A stretch of DNA of 46,145 nt, taken from positions 1-46,145 of the forward strand of contig NYZE01000055.1 of the NCBI GenBank assembly GCA_002685965.1, given 5' to 3'. How positions within the stretch are numbered: position 1 is the first letter of the stretch; every line of letters begins with the position of its first letter. The notes beneath the pieces are model-generated. The model ran no database searches. It was not told where the DNA came from and worked only from the letters and a program-made list of their open reading frames with translations. The translations under genes were made by a program, and so were the position numbers. This document shows, piece by piece, positions 22,977-30,108 of the stretch. The stretch is from Planctomycetota bacterium. Lineage in GTDB: Bacteria > Planctomycetota > UBA1135 > GCA-002748355.

Positions 22977-25637
22977 ATGTTCAATCACCTGATCCAGCTG
23001 CTGCGTGCGCGTCGTGCGTTCCGCGCCGGCCGGCTCGAAGCGGCGCTGAGCTTGCTCGAGGACCCGTTGGTGCGCGACGACCGGCGTGCTCAACAGCTGA
23101 AGCGCAAGGTGTTCGGCGCGATGCTGACCCGAGTCAGCAAGCGGATCGAAGCCTGCCACCTGACGTCGGCGGAACGCGACCTCGAGCTGCTGCGCCGGCT
23201 CGATCCCGATCTGCCCCGGTGCGACGAGTTGGCTGCCCGGCTGGCGGTAGTGCGACGCACGACACACGAGCAGTCCGAACACGAAGAGCAGCTTCGCCGT
23301 GGCTTCGAGACTGCCCTCGAGGAGGGGCGACTGCACGAGGCTCGCCAACTCCTGGTGGGGCTCGAAGGCCGCATCGATGACGCGACGATCGAGGCCCTGC
23401 GCACCAAGCTCGGCGAGCGTCGGCTCGCCGCCTCAGAAGTGCTGCGCCAGGTGCGCGATCACCTCGATGGTGGCCGTGAGCGTGAGGCCCGCGAAGGCAT
23501 GGAACGGGCGCGCCGGTTGTGCGCCGACAGCATGGCGTTCCGCGACCGCTTGCTCGGGTTGAGCGCGGCGTGGGCCAAGGAACGCTGGGACCAGGTGCAG
23601 TCGGCGCTGGCTGCTGGCTGCACCCTCGACGCCGCGCGGGCGCTGGCAGATTGGTGGGACAGCGAGCCCGATTCCGAGGATCTGCAGGAGGCGCGCGATC
23701 TCCTGGTCTGCGTCGCTGATCGGCTCGCAGCCCAAGCGCGAGGCCTTGCCGAGAAGGGGCACTTTGACCAGGCGATGCAGCTGGTTTGCCAGGCGCCGCC
23801 GGTGGTTTCCAAGATCAACGCCCTGCGTCGCGTGCGCGAACAGCTCGAGCAGATCGATACCCTCCTCGCCAGCAAGGACGAGGATCCGCGCATACGGCTC
23901 CAGGGGCTGACGCGACTGCGTGCCGAGACCGCTTGGAAGAAGCTGGATCTGCACCTGGAGGAACTGCACCGCCTCGCGGACGAGCTCGAAGCAAGCCTCA
24001 AGCGCGCTCGTGAGGCGCTGTCCGGCGGTGATACCCAGGGAGGCAAGGAGCTGCTCGACCAGCTACTGACCCGCTGGCCGGGCTGTGAGGAGGCGCGGGC
24101 AGCCCTCGAGGGTTTGCTTGCCGACCAGCGTGAGCGGGCTCAGCAACTCGAGGCAGCGCGCGCGGCGCTGCGCGACGGGCTCCTCCTGGAGGCACAGCGG
24201 CATCTGTTCCGCCTCGTCAATGGTGGCTACGGGTCTGAAGAGGCGCGTTCCCTGCTGCGCGATGTCGAGCGGCTACGCGGCAAGGTCTCGCGCGAAGTCG
24301 CGCGCCTCGCCGCACGGCTGGCAGCCGGCATCGATCCCGACGAGGTCCTGGCGCATGTCGTCAAGCTGCGGCGTTCGCAGAGCGATTCGCCAGAGTTGGC
24401 CGACCTCGAAGCGGCCGCGCTGCGCCGTCGCAAGACAGAGGAGCGCGAGCAGGCCGTGCGCGCCTCGCTAGAAGCGCGCGACCCGGCGCAGTGCCTGCAG
24501 GCACTGCGCGATTGGGTCGCGGACGGTGGCGAGGGGGGCATCGCCGCGGAAGAGCGACGCCGGCTCGTCGCACTCGGTAGCGACATCGACGCTGTGCTAC
24601 GGCGCGAGATCGCGCGTGGCTATCCGGCCTTCGTGCGGGAGATCGCGAACGGGTTGCGCACCTGGCAGAGCAACCTGGAGATCGACCTGGAGCCCCTGCT
24701 GGCGACCGCCAAGGATCGCATCGCCAAGGCACGGGACCTGGCCGAGCGTGGCCTCGAGGCCCTCGATGCCAAGCGCTCCAGCCAAGCCGACGCCTTGCTC
24801 GAGGAGGCTCGCGAGATCGCCCGTGACGAGCCGCGTGTGCTGCGCCTGGCGCACCGGCTCAAGAGTGTCGAGCGCGACCGTCGCGAGCTCGAAAGGGCGT
24901 TCGAGCTCGCCGACAGCGACCGTGTCGCTGCGCGTGACCGCCTGGCGTCGATGGGGCCGACCCCGCGCCCGCTCGGCAGTCTGGTGCTCGAAGTCCGGGA
25001 TCGGATCGAGCGCAGTGGCCACCTCGAGGACGGCTGCATCCTCGAGGTCGAAGAAGCCGGCGAGTTCCTCCTGTTCACCGATGATCGAATCTGCGTCGGT
25101 AACGCCACCGGCCGCAACTTTCCGCACGTACCGGTGCTGGCGCGGATCAAGCCGCACCACGCAACACTGGTGCGATCCGTGTCGTTCCACGGTGGTGTCA
25201 ATGACCACATCGAATCGGTCAACGGTAACCGCGTCACGGTCAACGGCGGTGACCCTCGCACTTCCCTAAAGCACGGCGACAAGCTGCTGCTCGGTGATGT
25301 GCTGCCCCTGACCTATCTGCGGCCCTGCCCCCGCTCTGCGTCCGTGCTGATGCGGATCGAGAAGGGCTTCGAGTCCCGTGGTAGCACTCGCATCCTCTGG
25401 ATCAAGCAGGGTGGTAAGGATGGCCGTGTCCTGATCGGTCGCGGCAAAGAGGTCCACATCCGCGTTCGCGAGACGGAGCCCGAGCTCTACCTCTGGTCAC
25501 CCGGCCGCGGTGCCTTGCACGTCTCCTTTGCCGGTGCTGGCGAGATCGATGGTATCAGCTTCACCGGTGATCGACCGCTGGCGCCCGGCGCCACGGTCGC
25601 GTGCGGGAGCATCCGGTTTCGGGTGCGGCCTTTCTGA
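22977..25637 (+). CDS. Long helical protein with a C-terminal FHA-like domain
   Basis: The 886-residue soluble protein has about 650 residues of charged, Leu/Arg/Glu-rich helices in repeats of about 34 residues or in coiled coils (for example RARREALSGGDTQGG-like turns), resembling a TPR-like superhelix. Near residue 690 it changes to a beta-type domain: ICVGNATG (about 705), PHHATLVRS, ESVNGNRVTVNGGDP and LKHGDKLLLGDVLPLTY. This is the FHA layout of an S/R-x-H turn, an NGxxVNG loop and a GDxhxLG turn. A further beta domain ends the chain. FHA domains usually bind phosphothreonine, and two Ser/Thr kinases lie 0.8-2 kb downstream. The arginine normally at the phosphate site is not certain. Confidence 0.7.
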   Translation: MFNHLIQLLRARRAFRAGRLEAALSLLEDPLVRDDRRAQQLKRKVFGAMLTRVSKRIEACHLTSAERDLELLRRLDPDLPRCDELAARLAVVRRTTHEQSEHEEQLRRGFETALEEGRLHEARQLLVGLEGRIDDATIEALRTKLGERRLAASEVLRQVRDHLDGGREREAREGMERARRLCADSMAFRDRLLGLSAAWAKERWDQVQSALAAGCTLDAARALADWWDSEPDSEDLQEARDLLVCVADRLAAQARGLAEKGHFDQAMQLVCQAPPVVSKINALRRVREQLEQIDTLLASKDEDPRIRLQGLTRLRAETAWKKLDLHLEELHRLADELEASLKRAREALSGGDTQGGKELLDQLLTRWPGCEEARAALEGLLADQRERAQQLEAARAALRDGLLLEAQRHLFRLVNGGYGSEEARSLLRDVERLRGKVSREVARLAARLAAGIDPDEVLAHVVKLRRSQSDSPELADLEAAALRRRKTEEREQAVRASLEARDPAQCLQALRDWVADGGEGGIAAEERRRLVALGSDIDAVLRREIARGYPAFVREIANGLRTWQSNLEIDLEPLLATAKDRIAKARDLAERGLEALDAKRSSQADALLEEAREIARDEPRVLRLAHRLKSVERDRRELERAFELADSDRVAARDRLASMGPTPRPLGSLVLEVRDRIERSGHLEDGCILEVEEAGEFLLFTDDRICVGNATGRNFPHVPVLARIKPHHATLVRSVSFHGGVNDHIESVNGNRVTVNGGDPRTSLKHGDKLLLGDVLPLTYLRPCPRSASVLMRIEKGFESRGSTRILWIKQGGKDGRVLIGRGKEVHIRVRETEPELYLWSPGRGALHVSFAGAGEIDGISFTGDRPLAPGATVACGSIRFRVRPF

Positions 25638-25688
25638 TCAAGGAGCCCGGCGGCAGGCGCGGGCGCGGACCTGCCCGATCGGGGGCGT

Positions 25689-25735
25689 GGATGACGTAAG
25701 TCATGTGTCCGAGGGGCGCATGGCTTACGTCATCC
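25689..25735. other. Near-perfect 22-bp hairpin between genes
   Basis: GGATGACGTAAG (25689-25700) and CTTACGTCATCC (25724-25735) are perfect inverted repeats. Pairing continues inward through TCATGTGTCC and GGGGCGCATGG with three G-U pairs, leaving a GAG loop. The outer arm itself contains the palindrome ATGAC-GTAA-GTCAT. It is 51 bases after the FHA-like gene and 45 before the next gene. No T-run follows, so it may be a factor-binding operator, an RNA structure or a 3' end. Confidence 0.85.
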
Positions 25736-25780
25736 CTTGCGCGCGAATAATCTCGGCCGGTCGGCGAACGTCCATACGCC

Positions 25781-26335
25781 ATGACGCTTGCGCCTGTCCT
25801 CCTCCCCTTGCTCCTGCTGGTTGGAAGTCCCGCCCAGAAGGGGGCGTTGCGGGTAGCGGGCACGGTGGAGATGACGGCGGTGGAAGCGCTGCGCTCGGCC
25901 GAGGATGCGGCGATTCGCACGATTTGGGAACGCCATGGCCAGAACTGGCGCGATGGGCGCAGCCTGTTCGTGCCAGCGCCGAGGCTCGAAGCAGCCATGG
26001 GTGAGTGGCTGCGCAGTCGCTTCGAGAACCTCGATGTCGTAACCGCAGAGCCGATGGGGACCTTCGAGACGACCGCTGGCAAGGCCTACCGACAAGACCT
26101 CGTGTTCCACGTGCAGGGGGCCGAGGCGGAAAGCTTCAAGCGGAGCGGCGACCGGCTTGTCCGGCGAATCAACCGGACCTACACGAAGCGGTCCGCTGTG
26201 ATCGGCGGCCTCTGGCTGCTGCTGCTGCTGGCCTGCTGCCGGCTTGACCGCATCACCCATGGATACCTGACGTGGCGCATTCGCTTTGGCGCGCTCGCCA
26301 TGGCCGCAGTAGCCGCAGTGTCGATCTATCCGTGA
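25781..26335 (+). CDS. Small exported or membrane protein of unknown function
   Basis: The 184-residue product starts with a signal peptide-like stretch (MTLAPVLLPLLLLVGSPAQKG) and ends with two hydrophobic segments (about 137-150, GGLWLLLLLACC, and about 166-182, FGALAMAAVAAVSIY). The middle (about 25-130) is soluble and charged, with EAAMGEWLRSRFENLDV. The topology would place the middle outside the cell with the C terminus returning to the membrane. It may be a sensor or partner of the kinases that follow, but I see no recognisable domain. Confidence 0.6.
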   Translation: MTLAPVLLPLLLLVGSPAQKGALRVAGTVEMTAVEALRSAEDAAIRTIWERHGQNWRDGRSLFVPAPRLEAAMGEWLRSRFENLDVVTAEPMGTFETTAGKAYRQDLVFHVQGAEAESFKRSGDRLVRRINRTYTKRSAVIGGLWLLLLLACCRLDRITHGYLTWRIRFGALAMAAVAAVSIYP

Positions 26336-26352
26336 CCTCTATCATGACAGCC

Positions 26353-26442
26353 ATGCCCAAGCTCTTCATTCTCGGCGGAGTGGTGTTTGCACCGCGCGGC
26401 GTTCGTGCCTTGTCGCGCGGCCGCCGCCGGGTGAAGACCTGA
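26353..26442 (+). CDS. 29-codon leader ORF coupled to kinase 1 (putative)
   Basis: ATG 26353 opens a 29-residue frame (MPKLFILGGVVFAPRG, then an Arg-rich end RGRRRVKT) whose TGA (26440-26442) shares its A with the ATG of the first kinase. A -10-like TATCAT (26340-26345) sits 7 bases before its ATG. The kinase itself has no clear Shine-Dalgarno, so translation of the short frame may deliver ribosomes to it. Whether the peptide has its own role is unknown; it could also be chance. Confidence 0.35.
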   Translation: MPKLFILGGVVFAPRGVRALSRGRRRVKT

Positions 26443-27689
26443 TGACGGCCTCCCCGCATCCAGCGTTCGATCATCAGCGCGCACCCGACTGGGAGGCCTT
26501 CTACAAGAGCTTCAAGAAGCCGGGTTTCGTGCACGGCTACGAGATCGTCAACAAGCTCGGTGGTGGCGTGTTCGGCGTTGTCTACAAGGCGCGCAAGGAG
26601 TCCATCGGCAAGGCCTACGCCATCAAGTTCCTCAAGGTCGAGGACCCGAGTGTGCGCAAGGAGGTGCTCGGCGAACTCGATGGCGTGAGCCTGTTCGCGC
26701 AGGTCGATCACCCCAACTTGGTCAGCATCGAGGACAAGGGCGTTGTCGAGGGCATTCCTTACATCGTCATGGGGTATGCCGGTGACGAGACGCTCAAGTC
26801 GCGTATCGAGGGCGGCGGCCTGTCCGAGCAGGACGCGCTGTCGCTCTTCGTTCAGGTCGCGCGGGGTGTACAGGCGTTGCACGACCATTCGCTCGTGCAC
26901 TTCGACCTGAAGCCTGCCAACGTCTTCTTGAAGGGCGATGTTGCGCGCGTCGGTGACTACGGCTTGTCCAAGCTGATCACCGAGACGGCGATGTCGCTGA
27001 CGACCGGTCGCGGTACGCCCTACTACATGGCGCCGGAAATGCTGCGCCGCAGGGGCGATCACCGATCGGACATCTACAGCCTCGGCGTGATCCTCTACGA
27101 GTGCTTGACCGGCGGCGTGCCGTTCACCGGCGACAGTGAGTGGGAGGTCCTGAAGGGGCACGAGGAGCGGTCGGTCGAGTTCCCTGCGTCCGTTACGCCC
27201 TTCCACCGCGCACTGATCGAACGCATGCTCACGAAGGACCCCGACGGTCGAATCGCGAGCGTCGCCGAGGTTCTCGCGGCGCTGCGTTCGCCAGAAGATC
27301 TCGCTGTGGCGCCGGCCGGCAACTGGGCGTCGAAGCCTGCTGCGCCTGTTACGGGTCATGATCAGGAGAGCTGGTGGCCGTGGGTGGGGATCCTCTTCGC
27401 TGCCTGGGTGGTGATCAGGCGACCACGCCCTTCGGGACTGCTCCTGCTCGGTGCCATCGCGGCCGTCGCCTGGGCGCTTTGGGCGTTCGCATCGAGACGT
27501 AAGAGGGCACCACCTCAGTCGCAGCGGTCCGCCAGCCGCACGTTATGGGGCTGGATCGCGGCAGGCGTCGTGCTCCTCTTCCTCTTCGGGTCGCTCTTGG
27601 CGTTTGGCGGGTTGCGCTCGGAGGGCCCGGAGCCCACCGACCGCGCTCGCGAGCCCATCAGGCCCGTTGACATCCACCGTGGCCGCTGA
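26442..27689 (+). CDS. Hanks-type Ser/Thr protein kinase 1, membrane anchored
   Basis: The 415-residue protein begins with a conserved pre-kinase motif (DWEAFYKSFKKPGF, 16-29), then the kinase domain (about 33-290): Gly loop LGGGVFGVVY, K62 (YAIKFL), HFDLKPANV (H153-F154-D155), GDYGLSK (D172-Y173-G174) and GTPYYMAPE (191-199). The usual HRD and DFG are HFD and DYG, making it a non-RD kinase with an unusual magnesium loop; the catalytic Lys and both Asp remain. Three hydrophobic segments close to the C terminus (about 310-400) anchor it. It is 58% or more identical to kinase 2 by eye and precedes it by 16 bases, a tandem duplication. Confidence 0.92.
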   Translation: MTASPHPAFDHQRAPDWEAFYKSFKKPGFVHGYEIVNKLGGGVFGVVYKARKESIGKAYAIKFLKVEDPSVRKEVLGELDGVSLFAQVDHPNLVSIEDKGVVEGIPYIVMGYAGDETLKSRIEGGGLSEQDALSLFVQVARGVQALHDHSLVHFDLKPANVFLKGDVARVGDYGLSKLITETAMSLTTGRGTPYYMAPEMLRRRGDHRSDIYSLGVILYECLTGGVPFTGDSEWEVLKGHEERSVEFPASVTPFHRALIERMLTKDPDGRIASVAEVLAALRSPEDLAVAPAGNWASKPAAPVTGHDQESWWPWVGILFAAWVVIRRPRPSGLLLLGAIAAVAWALWAFASRRKRAPPQSQRSASRTLWGWIAAGVVLLFLFGSLLAFGGLRSEGPEPTDRAREPIRPVDIHRGR

Positions 27690-27705
27690 CTTGGGAGAAT
27701 CCGAG

Positions 27706-28914
27706 ATGGCACCTTTGTCGGCTGAGCGATTGCCCGAGAGGGCTGTCGATGAGGCGGGCTGGGAGAGCTTCTACCGCGACTACAAGAAGCCGGGCTACAT
27801 CACCGGCTTCGAGATCGGTCACAAGCTCGGCGGCGGTGTGTTCGGCATCGTTTACAAGGCGCGCAAGGAGTCGATCGGCAAGGCATACGCGATCAAGTTT
27901 CTCAAGGTCGACGACCCGAACGTCAAGACCCAGGTCGTTCGCGAGATCGAGCAGGTGTCGCTGTTCGCCCAAGTGGACCACCCGAACCTCGTCAGCATCG
28001 AGGACATGGGTTTGGTCGATGGCATTCCGTACATCGTCATGGGGTATGCCGGCGACATGACGTTGCGCACGCGACTCGACGATGGGATCCCTGATGAAGA
28101 GGAGGCGTTACGCGTTTTCGTGCAGGTCTGCCGCGGTGTTCAGGCATTGCACGATCACTCGTTGATCCACTTCGACCTCAAGCCAGCCAACATCTTCCTC
28201 AAGGGAGACATCGCGCGTGTTGGCGACTACGGGCTCTCCAAGCTCGTCTGCGAGTCGCGCATGTCGCTGTCGTTCGGCCGTGGCACGCCGTACTACATGG
28301 CGCCGGAGATGTTGCAGCGCCGCGGCGACCATCGCTCCGATCTCTATAGCCTCGGTGTGATTCTCTATGAGTGCTTGGCCGGCAAAGTGCCGTTCGAGGG
28401 CGCCAGTGAGTGGGAGGTACTCAAGGGCCACGAGGAGCGGGCAGTCAGCTACCCGGCTACGGTGTCGGGCCACTACCGTGTGGTGCTCGAAAGGCTGCTC
28501 GCCAAGGACCCCGACGAGCGCTACCAATCGGTCGGTGAACTGCTGACGGCCTTGCGCTCGCCGGGCCGCCTCGGCGAATCGATTGTGCTCGAGTACGGTG
28601 CGCGCCTCGGGGGCAAGGCGACACCCATGGCTGCGACACCGGTTGAGGCCGCACCGCAGCGGGAAAGGCCGACGGTCGCCGGCGAGGGGACCGGAGTTGT
28701 GGGTGGCCTCGTCGGCGGGGTTCTGCGCGTGCTCGTGGTCGCGCTGCTGGTGCCGGCGCGTGTGCTGGGCATCGGTCTAGGCCGCGGCCTCCAGCTTGGT
28801 GTGGCGGTACCGATTGCCATTCTTCATTTCGTTGGCAAACTCTCGCTCATCGCGCTCGGGGGTATCATGCTACTTCTCTTCGCGGTGGCGATTTTTGGAC
28901 TGTTCGCTGGCTGA
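27706..28914 (+). CDS. Hanks-type Ser/Thr protein kinase 2, membrane anchored
   Basis: This 402-residue sister of kinase 1 has the pre-kinase motif GWESFYRDYKKPGY (18-31), LGGGVFGIVY, K64, HFDLKPANI (H155-F156-D157), GDYGLSK (D174-Y175-G176) and GTPYYMAPE. It shares the HFD and DYG changes, so they predate the duplication. The tails differ: here a Pro/Ala linker and two long hydrophobic segments (about 325-400) without the Arg-rich loops of kinase 1. ATG 27706 follows GGGAG. The ECF sigma gene begins 21 bases downstream, suggesting the kinases and sigma factor belong to one regulatory unit. Confidence 0.92.
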   Translation: MAPLSAERLPERAVDEAGWESFYRDYKKPGYITGFEIGHKLGGGVFGIVYKARKESIGKAYAIKFLKVDDPNVKTQVVREIEQVSLFAQVDHPNLVSIEDMGLVDGIPYIVMGYAGDMTLRTRLDDGIPDEEEALRVFVQVCRGVQALHDHSLIHFDLKPANIFLKGDIARVGDYGLSKLVCESRMSLSFGRGTPYYMAPEMLQRRGDHRSDLYSLGVILYECLAGKVPFEGASEWEVLKGHEERAVSYPATVSGHYRVVLERLLAKDPDERYQSVGELLTALRSPGRLGESIVLEYGARLGGKATPMAATPVEAAPQRERPTVAGEGTGVVGGLVGGVLRVLVVALLVPARVLGIGLGRGLQLGVAVPIAILHFVGKLSLIALGGIMLLLFAVAIFGLFAG

Positions 28915-28935
28915 AGCCGTGCTGGCGTGGCACGT

Positions 28936-29580
28936 ATGGAAGACTTCTCTATTGCCAAGCTGCAAGCCCTCGATGAAGTCGAGTGGCAGCGTCTGGAGGA
29001 AGAGTACTTTCCCCGGATCTACTTCTACGTGAAGAAGCAGATCCAGGAGCACCAGACAGCCGAGGATCTGACGCAGGAGACCTTCCTTGGTGGCGTGCGC
29101 GGTATCCAGAACTTCGACGAGGTCTACACGATCGAGCAGTACCTGTTCGGCATCGCTCGCAACCGCGTCGTCGATCATTTTCGCAAGCGGCGCCCGATTC
29201 CGATCTCCGAGAAGGAGGACTCGAGCGCGTCACGCAGCTACCTGGGCTTGGAGCGGATGGCGTCCGATCGCCGGCCTCCGGACGAGAGTGCCGTCGCGTT
29301 CGAGCAGGTCATGACCAAGCGGCGTGCGCTCGCCGCCATCCTGCGCGAGTACGTTGCCGAGCTGTGGGAAGCCGAGGAATACGAGAAGCTCAAGATCCTC
29401 GAGTTCCTGTTCGCGCTCAGCGGCCGCAACAAGGAAGCGATGCAACGTTTCGATGTTCGCGACGAGAAGGCGGTGGCCGGCATCAAGTTCCGGGCGATCG
29501 AACGGTTGCGTGCGTTGGCGCGCCAGCGGGATCCCGGCCATGACCTCTTCGAAGGCCTCTGGGCCCCTGGAGCGCGCTGA
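28936..29580 (+). CDS. ECF-type sigma factor
   Basis: The 214-residue protein has a clear sigma region 2 (about 17-75): YVKKQIQEHQTAEDLTQETFLGG, then IEQYLFGIARNRVVDHFRKRRP, the -10-recognition and core-binding pattern of ECF factors. After a linker (about 80-125), region 4 is divergent but has a helix-turn-helix-like end (EAMQRFDVRDEKAVAGIKFRA-type). ATG 28936 is used; GTG 28927 is in frame. It lies 21 bases after kinase 2 and overlaps the next gene in TGATG. ECF groups linked to Ser/Thr kinases rather than classic anti-sigma factors are known in planctomycetes and Vibrio (EcfP/PknT), so phosphorylation may control it. Confidence 0.88.
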   Translation: MEDFSIAKLQALDEVEWQRLEEEYFPRIYFYVKKQIQEHQTAEDLTQETFLGGVRGIQNFDEVYTIEQYLFGIARNRVVDHFRKRRPIPISEKEDSSASRSYLGLERMASDRRPPDESAVAFEQVMTKRRALAAILREYVAELWEAEEYEKLKILEFLFALSGRNKEAMQRFDVRDEKAVAGIKFRAIERLRALARQRDPGHDLFEGLWAPGAR

Positions 29581-29906
29581 TGTCAGACGACGCCCCAGTC
29601 ACCGATCAGGACCGCGACCGGGTCGAGGTCTATGCCATGACGGTCGGTGAGGTCTGGCGGGAGGCGCGGGTCAGTTGCCCGCACCGTGACCTGCTGCGAG
29701 CCTGGCGTGAGGGCGGCATCAAAGGTGGCGCCGCGGAGTACTTGGATTTTCACGTAAGCCAAGCTCAGTGCCCGTACTGTCAGGCCAACCTCGACGACTT
29801 CGACCGCGATGACGCCGCGGCGACGAGCCAGGACCTCGAAGGCCTACGTGACCGCCTGCTGTCATCGACGATGAGCATCCTCCGCGAGAAGCAGAAGGAC
29901 GACTGA
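29580..29906 (+). CDS. Cys/His-rich partner of the ECF sigma factor (possible zinc anti-sigma-like)
   Basis: The 108-residue acidic protein has C33-P-H35 and H58-x5-C64-P-Y-C67, a likely zinc site, inside a pattern SCPHRDLLRAWREGG...EYLDFHV...CPYCQANLDDF. Zinc anti-sigma factors use HxxxCxxC; the spacing here is two residues longer. Small proteins of this pattern occur beside ECF genes in planctomycetes, as I recall. It overlaps the sigma gene by one base (TGATG), giving matched synthesis. It could be an anti-sigma, a co-activator or an adaptor. It has no membrane segment. Confidence 0.7.
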   Translation: MSDDAPVTDQDRDRVEVYAMTVGEVWREARVSCPHRDLLRAWREGGIKGGAAEYLDFHVSQAQCPYCQANLDDFDRDDAAATSQDLEGLRDRLLSSTMSILREKQKDD

Positions 29907-29920
29907 GCAGACCAAAGCTC

Positions 29921-29935
29921 GTGCTCTTCGGGCAC
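29921..29935 (+). terminator. Hairpin after the sigma operon
   Basis: GTGCTC-TTC-GGGCAC forms a 6-bp stem with one G-U and a cTTCg loop, 15 bases after the stop of the Cys/His-rich gene. No T-run follows. Confidence 0.45.
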
Positions 29936-30067
29936 TCGCCTTGCGCCGTCGACGTCCACGGTGGTTCCCAGTGCATTCCGTGGTCGCGCTCGGCGAGTGT
30001 CCCGTCCTCTCAAAATACTTGCCCACCGAAATATCTACCCGGCTGGCCCGAAGCGTCCTCTGTAGCT

Positions 30068-30098
30068 CAGTCAAAACGACATCCAGTCAAAACGACAT
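30068..30098 (+). repeat. Tandem 15/16-bp repeat before the coiled-coil gene, possible operator
   Basis: CAGTCAAAACGACAT occurs at 30068-30082 and again at 30084-30098, a 16-base period. It is AT-rich against a GC-rich background and ends 10 bases before the ATG, overlapping the GGAGG region. This suggests a binding site for a dimeric regulator or a translational control element. The 202-base gap 29907-30108 also holds AT-rich tracts but no gene. Confidence 0.75.
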
Positions 30099-30108
30099 TG
30101 GAGGACCG

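Noticed and set aside
29941-30108. N-terminal extension of the coiled-coil gene upstream of 30109
   Set aside because: The region lacks a protein-like pattern and holds the tandem repeat and a strong GGAGG that set the start at ATG 30109.
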